Source: Diphasiastrum complanatum (taxonomy: Eukaryota > Streptophyta > Lycopodiopsida > Lycopodiales > Lycopodiaceae). From it: a stretch of DNA of 64,000 nt. Numbering within the stretch: the stretch's first letter is position 1; each line of letters opens with the position of its first letter. Where the stretch lies: positions 48,105,996-48,169,995 of the forward strand of contig CM055108.1 of NCBI GenBank assembly GCA_029204225.1. Reading direction: 5' to 3'. The notes under the pieces were generated by a model. That model was not told the DNA's origin, searched no databases, and saw nothing but the letters and a program-made list of their open reading frames with translations. Both the position numbers and the translations under genes were made by a program. Positions 42,478 through 54,847 of this stretch are shown here, one piece after another.

Positions 42478-45400
42478 ACAAATTGGCATTTATTTGATGT
42501 AATTTGGCCATATGGACTAAAATTGATAGTGTAGGGTTCATTTTTTTATATTTTAGGGCTATGTGACTCTAGAGAGAGGAGAGAGATTCATCTCTCATGC
42601 CTATAAATAGACTAATATTTATGGAAAAGGAGGTTGAGTAGTTCATTGTTGGTTAGGAGATCATTTATGGAATTTCTATCTTGATTTTGCATTTATCTTT
42701 GCATTTGTTGTGGAAATTGTTGGAGTAGCTAGTTTTGGATGCTATTGATGAGATTTATGATGATGATTTAGGTGCTAAAATACCTACTAATAGTAGGTTA
42801 AGGTTCATATCTTAATGCACTTCAAGTTCTATTTATATATATTCAATCATGTATGGTGTTTGTTTGATCATAGTAGCAAATTTGTGAGTGATTTGTCTAA
42901 CATTTGGATAGTGGAGGTTAGTACAATCATTCAAGGCCTAGACCTTACTTTTCGATATTGAGAAATTTTGTTTTCTGCATTGGAGCCATGCATGCAGCCC
43001 ATGTTGCTTACAAATATGAAGAATGTTGTTAGCGAAATGTGTGCTTTGGAGGTGATTTTGCTTATGAGATTGTTTTTGTATGCTAATTAGATGTTTGATT
43101 ATTTCTTAATTATTGTATCAATCTTACGTATTTCTCTCATTTGCATGCACGGGGGTGATTCATGAGATTCCACAAAGCATGGACATTCTCCCCCCTACAA
43201 CTTGGATCGAATTGTTAGGACCAAAAACTGGCACTTTACTTGCATTTCTGATTGTTATACTTCTCATGCCATCATTCCTTGTCTCTTATTAAAAATTTGT
43301 ACCATAAAGACCTATACAAAGAACCATCCCTTAAATTATTCCTGATCCTCTTCTAGTGACCTTGTTAATCATATTGCTATGGTAAAGAAATCTTGAAAAA
43401 CGAGGGGCAACAAAATGCAAGGGCTCTAAAGGCATTCTTCATACTAAAATGCCAATGATATTTGTAACACCACTGGGAACCCTAACCTCCACAATTACCT
43501 TAAAAATCTGTGCAGTCATTTTAGAAATTTTGATAGTTGCACTGTTGTGGCCTCACGAAGTGTACTCACATCAATTTTGTTCAAGTAGGGCAAAGTAATA
43601 TCCTCTTATCTTTTCTTAATAACATAAACAAAAAACTGACTCCAGAATTTAACATTTAACATATGTACCATGAGCCATTTACTATGTAACAATGTAATGA
43701 TCTTCAAATGTCTACTTAAAATTTAATTGCACAGCTTGAAACAGCGTATATTTAGTACAAGGGAATGGGAGATTTGGTGGGGCACAGGGGAGGGTAGTTA
43801 GCTTGGAATAGTGTTTTGCCCTTGTGGCAGATGCGAATTGGGGTTTGCAAGAAATAGCAACCCTTCACAAGTACAGTGGTATGAATATTTATGATGTGTC
43901 ACTAAAGTTTTTTCTTTTAATTTCCGGCGATCAATTTCAAGTTGTCCATCCAACTTCCCTATACTTTAAACTAAATAGTAGTAAAACTAACTCAAGAGTA
44001 GCTATTTTTGTAAATGATATATTCCATCTGCATGCTGGCCCATTGCTAATAGCAATGCCTACGGTCTCATGCTACCACTCTTTCTAATTAGCAAGCACCT
44101 TAACCCCATATTATGTCATACCTCCATCTATTGTAGACACACTACTTACGTAGACGTATCAGCTGCTGCTATTTGACCCCTAATTAATCCTCAGAATGTG
44201 ATGCAGCATTTCCCCTATAATCATAATTACACTGAAAAAACTTCGCTTTCCAAATGTTCATAGTCACCAATTTGTTGCAGCTGATGTGTGTGTTAAGTTC
44301 TTATCTCATACTCTCTACCAAGCCATTGAAACTGCCTATAAGATCATGCTCTTCCCATCTTTATCATGTGGATGTGCTCGTGCTATCATTAATCCATTAT
44401 GGTGGCACACATCATTTAAGTCACAGTTTTGACAATTATTGTCAATGACTCGTGGATTGCAGTCTACTCAATCTCATATATTTTTAACAGCAATCTATCA
44501 CTTGAAATTTGAGATCCAGCTTATGCAATCCAAACAACACCTCACTATGTAAGTTGCTACGTCTAAACATGTATTTTTGCACTTGTTCTAGAAAAAGAAT
44601 TTGAATTTTCTTCCAAAAATATGCCCCTTTCAGGAACACTTATGCAGGCTCTTCCAGTTGGCTCACCAACTCATTGCAACTTGATGCATGTGGTCACATC
44701 ATCCTTTTCCTGTTGAGAATTTCTGCACAAACCACTAAATTAGATACACAATTTGTTAGATCAATTTCCAATTTTACAAGCAAAAGGAGACACTGACATT
44801 ACTACATATGTTGAGAAAACCAACAAAAATAGGCATGGGAATGACAAACCATCAAGTGCAAACCAAGCATAAGCTGCTACCTGTGTAGACTTTTCTTGGT
44901 TGAAACCAGCAATAAATAAGTCCAGTACATAGATCTGGGCTTGTCCTTGCACTTGCACAAAGAAACGTTCTCCCTTTTAGCCTCATTGCAAGCAAATAGA
45001 TTTAGGCTTGTCCTTGCACTTGCCTAATTCTCCAAAAATATGTGCTCCCTTTTTGGATGCACCTCATGGTCATGGAGATTGCTCCATATTTTGCAACAAT
45101 TTGATCCTTCAGAACCATTTTCATCCATGATTCATCCTTGAAAAGCTCTTGGGGACAGATTCCTGATGTCAACTTTTGATCACTTGAGATCTGATTTCCA
45201 ATGGGCATCACCTTCAGCAGTTCAAATGTGCTCTAACGATTTCTGAAAATAAACAATATCATCAATTTCAACATCCTTTTAGTTATTTCAGAGCAAAAAC
45301 GCTGAACGTTAACAAAAGGACAGATAAATGCTAAAGAGACTGCCAGGCTTTCTTTTTTTTGCAGGGCATTTAAATTATAGCTTAAATTGCATCCAGTGAT

Positions 45401-45888
45401 CAAATCGCCACAATACCCAGAGAACATGGCACTCGTCATCTATTACCGAACAAACTGTGGCAGACTAACTTATGACTCCCTTACAGAGCCAGATTAATCA
45501 TTTCAACATGAAACACATCATCGTCAACAAGTTGAATAGCGTGGACACATCACACAACGTGAGGGCCTGTTGCCTCCTGTGTCCAGTGTCAGCACTTAAG
45601 CTTCTAATAAGTTACCACAAATTATAGTCGCATAAGCCATACAGTATACTATCAGGACCTTAGGAGAAGAAAACGAAGCCATCAATGAATCTTTGCATTA
45701 ATATGTACTCCAATACAGCTTAGGTAAAAGTTTTGCAGGATGAACTCCACAATATACAGCCATTTTGAAGTAAACAATCTCTTGAATTAAAGCAAAGATT
45801 AAGTGTAATAACACACATTATCAGATCCTAAAATTTCAGCAAAGCTTCTGAGCGAACAAAAGCCAGCTAAGCATTCTTTTCAACTTTC
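42478..45888. other. Intergenic DNA, no recognised gene
   Basis: Short frames only. A TATAAATA (about 42602) after a GA-rich segment looks promoter-like or LTR-like, but no partner repeat is found. A minus-strand frame at 45002-45211 (FELLKVMPIGNQI region) is protein-like in composition but unassigned. GGCTTGTCCTTGCACTTGC is repeated at about 44938 and 45006. Confidence 0.4.
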
Positions 45889-46637
45889 AAAGCTTTGCAT
45901 TGATTATCATCACCTTGTAGTAGCTACAAGAATCATGAATGAGCTTTTCCACACAAAACTTTGAATCTCACAAGCTAATTTTACTGCGTATAGTAGTAAT
46001 GTCATCAGCTTCGAAAGGCAAAAGAGAGTTCTATGAGCTTTCTAGGATCAATAAAATCATTTACAATCTAGCTACCAATTTAAGCACCAATGCATGATTA
46101 AGTTTATTCAAGTTCATTGATTGATAGAAGCACAGCTTTAAATAATGAAATTTCTATCCAAAGGGTGGTGATTCAACTACCATTGAAAATTTTAAAACAG
46201 AATATTCAAGTTTTTTTATGGCACTAACTGGAGAAAATGCAGTTATCTTTACATGAGTGCATTCAAAAGCATCAACAGTAGCCAAGTTTGGAATATGTTT
46301 ACGAAGATGGGTGCCAAGCCTAAAGACCGCAAAACATCGGAACTAGTAGATTGTTGCCTTTTTAAGATAGATTAGATCTTGAAAGGATCACATTGAAAAA
46401 TACAATGAATATCTACATTGCTTGGTCAAAGAACTGATCATTGTACAAGAAGAATTTTGAAACATGTTAAGTATGAATAAGGTACTCAGACAAAAAGGTA
46501 TCTGTGACACAAGCTCAAAGGAAGTCCCTGAGAGATCTAACATGCTGGATCCTAAAATGATTGCATTTAAACGCAGCAGATAAGAAAAAATCATAGAGAT
46601 TGCTAGGCCCCACTCCAGGACCTGACAATGACCTGAC
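45889..46637. repeat. 749-bp tandem duplication, copy 1
   Basis: Starts AAAGCTTTGCATTGATTATC. Nearly identical to the adjacent copy 46638-47383, with roughly seven single-base differences seen. Contains no recognised gene. Confidence 0.95.
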
Positions 46638-47383
46638 AAAGCTTTGCATTGATTATCATCACCTTGTAGTAGCTACAAGAATCATGAATGAGCTTTTCCA
46701 CACAAAACTTTGAATCTCATAAGCTAATTTTACTGCGTATAGTAGTAATGTCATCAGCTTCGAAAGGCAAAAGAGAGTTCTATGAGCTTTCTAGGATCAA
46801 TAAAATCATTTACAATCTAGCTACCAATTTAAGCACCAATGCATGATTAAGTTTATTCAAGTTCATTGATTGATAGAAGCACAGCTTTAAATAATGAAAT
46901 TTCTATCCAAAGGGTGGTGATTCAACTACCATTGAAAATTTTAAAACAGAATATTCAAGTTTTTTTATGGCACCTACTGGAGAAAATGCAGTTATCTTTA
47001 CATGAGTGCATTCAAAAGCATCAACAGTAGCCAAGTTTGGAATATGTTTACGAAGATGGGTGCCAAGCCTAAAGACCGCAAAACATAGGAACTAGTAGAT
47101 TGTTGCCTTTTTAAGATAGATTAGATCTTGAAAGGATCACATTAAAAAATACAATGAATATTTACATTGCTTGGTCAAAGAACTGATCATTGTACAAGAG
47201 GAATTTTGAAACATGTTAAGTATGAATAAGGTACTCAGACAAAAAGGTATCTGTGACACAAGCTCAAAGGAAGTCCCTGAGAGATCTAACATGCTGGATC
47301 CTAAAATGATTGCATTTAAACGCAGCAGATAAGAAAAAATCATAGAGATTGCTAGGCCCCACTCCAGGACCTGACAATGACCT
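46638..47383. repeat. 749-bp tandem duplication, copy 2
   Basis: Second copy in the same orientation, directly adjoining copy 1. Short shared words (GACCTGACA, CAAAG) at the joint suggest unequal exchange or replication slippage at microhomology. Confidence 0.95.
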
Positions 47384-47589
47384 CAGACCAATTCATTTAC
47401 CAAAGGGCCAGTCAACAGTAAGCTATGGCGATGGCCCGTAACCATGGTTAGGCATTTGGGCCAAGCTAGGTCAAGTGTTTTGTAACCAACGACCCAACAA
47501 ACCCGTCACTTGCAAGTAGTTGAAGATGCAAGGTGAGGGTTACTGCTGCATGGACCTAGCCGTCAGTGCCGAAGTAAGTCGAGAAGTGA

Positions 47590-48645
47590 CAAGAAGTCCC
47601 ATGATAGCTAGAATAATATCTGTCGAGAAACCCAAGTCGCGTAGTCTCTGGATAAGTAGAGAACGTGGGACAGAGTCAAAGGCTTTCCTGAAGTCCACAA
47701 AACAACAGTAAACCTTTTCTTTCTTGTGCCTAGTTTCCTCAATGAGAGCTCGAAGCGTGAATATGTGATCCCTAGTGGAGTAATGAGCGCGGAACCCTGC
47801 CTGACCCAATGCATGCAATCTCCCGGACTCTGCCTCTGAGCTAACTGCAAACTGAAGGATGGTGCCATATAACTTCGTGAGAACATGCCCACAATCATGA
47901 TAGTGCGGTATTTACTAGGTAACATGGCGTCACCATTTTTATAGATGGGATGCATGATGTTGGTGAACCAAGAGGATGGGAAGCCTTCAACAACAACATG
48001 GTTAAGGAGAGTGGATAGTGTAGGGGCAAGAGTGTCGGAGGCGTGAATCAGTAACTCGGATTCAAGATCTTCAATGTCTCTAGTTCGATGGGTTTTCGGT
48101 CTTTTGATTGTTGCCAGCCTCCAGGACCAAATCAGGGGTGAAAAAGGTGAAGTCTGAAGGTCGAGGAGAGATGGAGATGGGCGTAATATCAGTGGGTATA
48201 GTGTAAAGTTGGGTAGCATAGTCGGTCCAGAATCCAAATATGTAGATCGTCCAGAAGAGGGGGTGGAGCATGAGGGATAAACTTCGTACCATGGTGGATG
48301 GAAAGGTCGACGTGATCGCAGATGGGCTGGTTTGTCGTTTTGAGGTTTAGATGGAAAAGCCAAAGTTGCAGCAGTATGGAGAGAGGTGGTGAGGAAGGCG
48401 GCTTGAGACTCCAGTGGTTTGTTCTGTGGAAAAGAGTGAAGTAAGGAGGCAAGGGATTCTTGGTAGAGTGGTATGTAGAGGGGGTGGAAAGTGTTATTTG
48501 GGTGCACGGGGTAGTGTGGATTGTGGTGGAGATTGCGATGGTGGAAGGTGGCCAATAGCGAAGGAAAGGAACAAATGATCAGAGAGAGTAATACGAGAGA
48601 TATGGAAGCTGTGAATGAGGGGAATGGATGAAGGTGACCCCATGA

Positions 48646-48648
<3 letters not shown>
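47590..48648 (-). pseudogene. LINE copy L3, truncated at both ends
   Basis: On the minus strand it starts right after the (TC)n tract with HLMGSPSSIPLIH and TLSDHLFLSF, the end of the endonuclease. It continues through the linker to LLNHVVVEGFPSSWF, KYRTIMIVGMFSR, LGQAGFRAHYSTRDHIFTLR and VYCCFVDFRKAFDSVPRSLL (RT block A with its catalytic Asp), IQRLRDLGFSTDIILAIMGL. RT stops there near 47600, before the YADD box. Several frameshifts. Confidence 0.85.

Positions 48649-48736
<88 letters not shown>
48649..48736. repeat. (GA)n plus (GAAA)n tract: tail of LINE L4
   Basis: 59 bp of GA (48649-48707) then about seven GAAA units. On the minus strand this is AAAGCTTTC(TTTC)n(TC)n, following the conserved 3' end of LINE L4. 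It also forms the 5' boundary of LINE L3. Confidence 0.95.
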
Positions 48737-49060
48737 CTTTATTAACGTCTTTTAATGCCAAAAGGCATATAAGACCAAATAAATACATCTCAAGTGTGAT
48801 AAATACTGAAAGGAGCATATAAATGTCTCCATAACAACAACTACTAGCTAATGTGATTGGTCTATCAAGACCAGACAAAATCTCTAAACTACTCTCAGAC
48901 TATACAATAACCGTCCGGACTGTGTGATAGATCATGTCACCACCGAAACACTGCTGAAGAAAGTAAGTATAAAAGAAGATGTAGGTGCTGAAGCAGTGGG
49001 CCTACGCCCACGAGCTCTAGGTCTGGGAAGTCTCCTGGTAATTGTAACATGTGGTCTGGA
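48737..49060 (-). other. LINE L4 3' UTR with conserved 3' hairpin
   Basis: ATGCC-TTTT-GGCAT hairpin at 48755-48768, then TTAATAAAGCTT next to the tail. Upstream is AT-rich 3' UTR. Same order as in L1 and L5. Confidence 0.85.
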
Positions 49061-50100
49061 GGCAATACGCTATCCGCGATTGTGATGAGTATCCCGAGGT
49101 AAGATATCTGACTCATCCTCTAACAAAATATTGGCATCTGCTCTAGATCACCTCCAGGAGGTAATCTGAGTCTGTTGGGAGTCATGGTATCCATACTGAT
49201 TGATCTCTCTGACAAATGTCTCTACGAAGTAGGAACATCTCGCGAAGCAACAGTGCCACACATCGAGGGTCAACGTATAAAATGAGTGAGTGAAGTGACT
49301 GGAGAATCCCGGAAAAGACAATGATAGCGTCCTCGAATCCCATAATAGACAAGGCATCTAAATAGAAAATGCTCCTCTGACTCCACCTCCCCTAATGTGC
49401 ACATCTGACAAAATCTGCTCATATGAGGGATGCCCTAGAATCGCCCCGTCTCCACATATAGTTGATGTGAGGAAACTTGGACTGACCCAGAGTAAAATGG
49501 AGGCAACATGAAAGTCAGCTATCCAAAATAACGTGGCAAAACTGGGACCCCAACATTGTCTAGCTCTAGGAAACTGGAGCAATAGAAGTCCAGTTTGACC
49601 CCCAAGGGCCCCTGCCAAGTCATTTGAGAATATGCATGATAAATAACCCCCCTGATATACTAATGAGAAACCACTAATAGATCAGAAATGTCAATGTCGT
49701 ATATGCATAGCAGACGAGAAGCCTGGGAGTACCATGATAGTTGATGACCTTGGAAATGAAGTTGTTGAGAAGAGAGAAAAGCTGTGTGTGGATATCGTGA
49801 AACCGGAAGACTCATCACGCTCTGGATGCATATGATCAACCTGAAAATAGCCTCAACCCGTAGTGGGATAATGACAAACTCAGCAAGTATAACCTGGCGA
49901 GGAACAGATGGTTTGGCCCAGATCATGCGTACAAGCATATGCTAGTCCACTCTGACTCAGGAATCGCGGAGCACCAAGCCTCTACAGCATACATAATTGT
50001 GGGTGCAACAATAGTATCAAATAGGTTGCACTTAATCGGGGCATCCCGAATGTGCTTGATGAAGCAAAAGTGCTCGAGAGTACCCAACGCAACATGCCCC
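49061..50100 (-). pseudogene. LINE L4: RT C-terminal region and CxxC/H/C motif
   Basis: EAIFRLIICIQSVMSLPVSR, FLSSQQLHFQGHQLSW and SQASRLLCIYDIDISDLL match the L2 end. Near 49330-49400 a frame reads FCQMCTLGEVESEEHFLFRC, a CxxC...HxxxxC zinc-knuckle-like motif common at the C terminus of plant LINE proteins. Frameshifted. Confidence 0.8.
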
Positions 50101-50870
50101 TTATGTAGTCTAGTTGTGGCAGTGTGTCATACTGAAAGCCGTGAAGGAAGTCCCCAAATAGGTGTAAGGGGATGCCACCTCAAGTGGTTGTCCCCCTAGA
50201 GTGAATAATTGTCGCTGCATAAAGGTCCTGGAGGTATTAAAGATCATAACATTGATGTTCCTGGTATGCACATTCAAACCAAATAAGTCTCCAAAAACCT
50301 GTAATGTATCCAAATGCCACTACAACCCCTCGCTAGATGCAGATAGCAAGGCCACATCATCAGCATGAAGCAAAATGGAAATGAGTATATCACCATGCCT
50401 GCAGCCAATACCACCATGTTGATTGATGGCTCTCTCAAGCTCATGAATATACAAACCAAAAGAGCGAGGGGGAGAGGGAACAACCCTGCTTCACCCCAAC
50501 AGTGCTCCTAACTCTCTCCGAGAGACCTTCATCTAATCTGAAGCATCCCAAAACCTGCTCATAGAGTGCCATGATAGCCAATATGGTATCAGTAAAATCA
50601 AGATCTCTCAGCCTTTGGATAAGCATATGACATGGGATAGAGTCGAACGCTTTTTGGAAATCCACAAAACAACAATATACTCTCTCTGTAGATCCTCGAC
50701 ATCCCGAGCACGGTGAGTCTTCATTTTCTCAATGGTAAGGGAGACCACGCTAGGAGTGAAAAAGGAGAAAGTGGAGGGACTAGGAGATATAACAATCAGA
50801 TCAATGCGAAAAGTATAAAGTAAGGTGGCATATTCAGTCCAACTACATAAATCTCTCAGCAATGGAGGTG
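50101..50870 (-). pseudogene. LINE L4: reverse transcriptase
   Basis: Minus strand: DFQKAFDSIPCHMLIQRLRD (block A), ILAIMALYEQVLGCFRLDEG, STVGVKQGCSLSPSLF (block B), then LLHADDVALLSASSEG (about 50325-50372) with both catalytic Asp present, NTSRTFMQRQLFTLGGQPLE and SPYTYLGTSF. The N-terminal RT block is missing or scrambled near 50700, and three frames are needed. Confidence 0.85.
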
Positions 50871-51662
50871 GGCACGAGGAATAACCTCACGCCAAAAAGC
50901 AACAGATGAAGAACTATATAGAAGATCCACAAGGCATTTCCCTTCAAAAGTTTCGTATATGCGTTTTTTATAACAAGATAGCTAGCTATATAGGTGTCTG
51001 AGATGCCGAAGATGGGGGGATTGTGCAGTGTTGACTTGAAGGTGAAGTTGTTTGCATATATCATCATACCAAGATTGGTGAGGATGATGAAGCTTCGTGT
51101 ACGTGGATTTCCTACGATATGTGGATGGGAAGGCCATGGAAGCGGCAGTATGAAGAGCTATAGTAAGGAAAGATGTTTGGGATTGGAGTGGGCTATCGTA
51201 TGGAAAATTACAGAGTATGGGGGAGAGAGCATCTTGGTAGAGATGAGTTTAAGCATTATTGAACATGTAAACAGGGGCACATTCCATATAAGAAGGATTA
51301 GAAGGAGAGAGGTTCAACACTGAGCCCAAATTGATGGAAAGAAAGGAATGGTCATATAATGTGGTGGGAGAAACAATAAAGTTAGATAGAAAGGGTAGAA
51401 GAGATGGTGACCCCATGATATAGTCCACACACTATCCCCACCACTATGGGAGTGGCAAGCATAGTCTCCAGAAGTCAGCCAACAAGATAAGCCATTAAAA
51501 ATGGCAAGCTCGTGGGCCTCACCCAATAGAAGAAAATGCTCACCATATGCAGAGACCAGGCCACCATCATCAGCATAAGCCATAAAAAATGGCAAGCTCG
51601 TGGGCCTCACCCAATAGAAGAAAATGCTCACCATATGCAAAGACTAGGCCACCATCATCAGC
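50871..51662 (-). pseudogene. LINE L4: endonuclease C-terminal part with 88-bp tandem duplication
   Basis: ADDGGLVSAYGEHFLLLGEA, HELAIFNGLSCWLTSGDY, HSHSGGDSVW and TTLYDHSFLSI-type bases mark the endonuclease end. An 88-bp segment (51488-51575) is repeated in tandem at 51576-51662 with a few changes, within the coding sequence. The N-terminal endonuclease is absent. Confidence 0.8.
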
Positions 51663-51689
51663 AGATATCATGGCAATCCCATACCAAAG

Positions 51690-51790
51690 ATGCACCGCGA
51701 TTCTGAATCATGATCAGAATCGCGATTCAGAAACGCGTTTCGGGATTTTCCCAGAATCGCGCAAAATCGTTTTTTTTTTTTTGAAATTGT
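51690..51790. repeat. Palindromic-word island (GAATCGCGATTC type)
   Basis: CGCGATTCTG (51696-51705) and CAGAATCGCG (51715-51724) form a perfect 10-bp inverted repeat with a 9-base loop. AATCGCGATT and AAACGCGTTT palindromes and another AGAATCGCG follow, ending in a T run. Lies between ORF1 and endonuclease of the LINE. Confidence 0.85.
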
Positions 51791-52017
51791 TTTAGGCAAT
51801 ATCGGTATCAGATGAAGTCTTTGTGAAAAGAAGGATATCCCCCTTTGCAATGAAGTTCTAAATCTCCTGCTACTGATGAAAAATGAATGCCATTACAGTT
51901 CCATAGCTTGATACAAAGGCGAGGTGGATGTAGGTGATGTGGGTGATATGGATGGGGTCTCGGGCTGCTCCTACGCCCGAGAGCCCCAACTTCCTAGGTG
52001 CTGGAGGTAGATGGACC

Positions 52018-52700
52018 TCAATCCAAATACCGAACCTGACCATCTGGATAAACTGCAAAACGTCCTGATGCTTTAGCCTCCTGAAAATTTTTTTTACGTT
52101 CCTGAACTTGGATATATGTAAGATCCTCATCCAAGAAAATCTGTGTACCTTTTAATTTAGGTTTGAGTCTCAATTTTCTGGTCCTTTCCTCTTTCGATAA
52201 TGAGAGTAGAATTGTCTTTTTTGGTTCGTCGTGCCTTATCCAATCCATCAGTATTGAAACTCAATGTAGTATCTAAAAAGGATTTTGCCTCTTTCATAGC
52301 ATCTTGAGTGTCAAGAACACCTCGAACTCGGACATTGAGAGATTTGAAGTCACGTAGCTGAAATGATAGTAGACATAAGAGCAGCATTACCATCTTCTTT
52401 TTAGAACAATGAAGCCCATGATTTCGTAGGCTCCTTGTGTTCGCTCAGATGTCGCTCCAGCTCGTTAATTTTGTTTGTCACTAGGGATGGCGTTCCCTCC
52501 AAGGTCTGAATTTTCTGCCTGAGAACCCTGTTATCTTGAAATACCGTCATCATTGTCAGCTTAACTTCTTGTACCTCGAGTCTTAAAGCATCCGCCTCTG
52601 CTTCTAGATACCCTTCAAATGCCTTTCTTGGTGTGTAGATATCCTCTTCAACAAGAGAATTCTTGGAAGAGCATTTCCGATGAGGGGACAGCAAATTCAA
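52018..52700 (-). pseudogene. LINE ORF1-like protein, frameshifted (5' part of L4)
   Basis: Three frames in order: LEAEADALRLEVQEVKLTMM and RVLRQKIQTLEG (coiled coil), DFKSLNVRVRGVLDTQDAM, then KLKGTQIFLDEDLTYIQVQ with ERKKNFQEAKASGRF and DGQVRYLD. The same blocks occur in the better preserved ORF1 at 53406-54383. This is the RNA-binding coiled-coil type ORF1 of non-LTR retrotransposons, inferred from the LKGS.IF.DEDLTP.Q..ERKK block. Confidence 0.7.
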
Positions 52701-53129
52701 AGACTACTGCAGCTGATTGTCCAGCGATGGATCAGCAGCATTGGAGGCAGTGGAGGTATTGGGAGTAGTAGGGATACTGCAGCAGCGATGGAGGCAGCAT
52801 CATTGGAGGTGGTATAGGTGCTGGTAGCAGTAGGAATACTGCTGCCAGCGATGGTTACAGCAGTGCTGTAGGTAGGTAAGGCAGCATCATTGGAGATATC
52901 TATAACAGCAGCGCTGAAGGCCCCTGGGTGTCTGTAACAGTAGCGCTGGAGGCAGGAGAGTTGTTGGAGCAACCAATGGAGGATGAGGAACCAGCGATGG
53001 AGGGGCTGGAGATGGAGCGAGGTGGGAGCGGGGGGAGTTGGCTCCCACCTTCTTGCGCGAAGCCATATGAGTGGAGCAATGGAGGGAGGATAGGGCTGCA
53101 GTGGAGCTGAATGGATCAAGGCGCGCACG

Positions 53130-53130
<1 letters not shown>
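52701..53130 (-). other. 5' region of LINE L4: low-complexity, CT-rich
   Basis: Built of GCTGC, CATCGCTG and CTCC words on the minus strand. It begins at the (TC)n tract and ends at ORF1. Open frames here are products of base composition. Confidence 0.5.

Positions 53131-53168
<38 letters not shown>
53131..53168. repeat. (AG)n tract: tail of LINE L5 and 5' boundary of L4
   Basis: 38 bp of AG. On the minus strand it follows AATAAAGCTTTC of LINE L5, and the next LINE body starts on its other side. Confidence 0.95.
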
Positions 53169-53172
<4 letters not shown>

Positions 53173-53405
53173 TTTATTAATGTCTTTTCCATGCCAAAAG
53201 GCATATCAGACTAAAGAGGTAGTACAACAAAGTAAACGGAACTCGGACGGGACAGTGCCGTCAACAGAAAACGAAACTAAAACTAAAACGTAAAATGTAC
53301 ATCGCTATGTAAAGAAAGCTCATCTCTCAAGCAGGAGAGGAAATAAATGGCCGTAGCTCAAAACATCTCTCACGTAGGAGAGGGAGAAGAATCTGAAATT
53401 TTAAG
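53169..53405 (-). other. LINE L5 3' UTR with conserved 3' hairpin
   Basis: ATGCC-TTTT-GGCAT hairpin (53191-53204), AAAAGACATTAATAAAGCTT, then the tail. It follows ORF1 directly; no endonuclease or RT lies between. Confidence 0.85.
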
Positions 53406-54383
53406 TTATGCAATTTTAACCAAGACAGGGCGTCCGTCTCGAAAAAGAGTCCGGAAACCATTGGCCTTGGCATCTGCGATAATTTTCTTTCTCTCAGTCC
53501 ATTGAATGGGCGTCAAGTCTTCATCCATAAAAATAGTAGACCCCTTCAGGCAGCCTCTTTTACACAAAAACTTTTGCCGAAACAAAGCATCCCCGAATTG
53601 CAAAAACACTGTGGTGGATTGGAGCTTACCCACCCAAGCAGCAGATATGACATCCTCTTTAAGACCAAAGGTGGAATGAATAAAAGCATTTGCCTCAGCC
53701 ACGAGGTCCTTACCCGCAAAAGAAGCTCCCCTAACCCTGACATTGAGGGCCTTGAGATCTCGTTTTTGATGTTCTTGAATGGATTCAAAAATAACTTGCT
53801 TAGAACCCTTGAGCATGTAGGCCCAAGAACTCTTCGATTGTTGAAGTTGCTGCTCCAAGGAGTGAACCCGTTCTTGCAGCTACTTTGCCATGTCTTCTGA
53901 ATCCGCATTGTCGCTTCCTTCTTCTTCCTCTTCATCTGATTCTAGTTCATTCTTGAGATAAGTAACATCAACCTCAAGAATGCCAACTTTGCCCTGTAGG
54001 GCCAAGACCGTGTTCTCCAGAGTGGAGATTTGGAATGCTTGTTTCTTGATGATCGCAAGCAAGGACGCATTGTCCTCACGAAGAAAATCAATGATACGGG
54101 GGAAACCAGATAAAAATTCAGCTGAAAGAGACGGAGACAATGGGGGGGATGAAGATGAAGGGGTGAAAGAGGGAGAGGAGGAAGAAAGAGTAGAGGGGGT
54201 AGTGGCAGTAGGAGAAGAGGTAGCGGTTGCGGGAGTGGGGGGTATGGGCGAGGGAGAGGAAGCAGGAGAGGGAGGGGGCAAGGTAAAGGGATTTGGAGCC
54301 GTAGTAGGGATGGCTGAGAAGACAAAAGGAGAAGGGGGAGGGGTTTTCTTCCCCTTCCAATTCACTGATTGCCAATCAACCAT
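53406..54383 (-). CDS. LINE ORF1 (coiled coil, RNA-binding type), one in-frame stop
   Basis: One frame of 326 codons interrupted only by TAG at 53880-53882 (AK-stop-LQERVHSLEQQL). Start ATG 54381-54383 reads MVDWQSVNWKGKKTP. A Pro/Ser/Thr-rich segment covers about residues 25-95. Then a coiled coil (ENTVLALQGKVGILEVDV, and beyond the stop ERVHSLEQQLQQ) with an acidic patch ELESDEEEEEGSD. The C-terminal domain has LKALNVRVRGASFAGKD, WVGKLQSTTVFLQF, GCLKGSTIFMDEDLTPIQ, ERKKIIADAKANGF and RDGRPVLVKIA. It resembles ORF1 proteins of non-LTR elements in layout; the family name is my inference. It could bind element RNA. The copy is an ORF1-only derivative and far better preserved than its neighbours. 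Confidence 0.65.
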
Positions 54384-54847
54384 AATGGTCCGGAAGAGAG
54401 ATACAAGGATGGGCCAAAAGAGAGAGGGAGGGACGGTGATGGAGGGAAAGGAGAGAGGGACAGCGATGGAGGGACCGGATCAGCAAGGGACAAGGGGCAG
54501 GGGGCAGTGGTCAGCCAGGGCAGCAAGGGACAGTTAGCAAGGATGTGAGGGTCAGTGAAGGACAAGCATGAGGGACAGGATCAGCGATGGAGGGGCAGGG
54601 TCAGCGAGAGACAGGACAGAGAACGATGGTCAGACAGGAAGGGACAGGGAGCGATGGGCAGGCAGCAAGGAGCGATTGGCAGGCAGCAAGGAGCGATGGT
54701 CAGCAGCAAGGCGATGGTCAGCAAGGGAGCGAGGATCAGGCAGCGAGGGACAGGCAGCAAGGGAAAGCCAAAGATGGAGATGGAGAGACAGCGAGGGATA
54801 GGAGGGTGCCACCATAGCTGCGAGGAGGGAGGGCGCCCTCCATAGCC

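Noticed and set aside
42541-43150. Solo LTR with a TATAAATA promoter
   Set aside because: No TG...CA boundaries, PBS, target duplication or second copy could be found.
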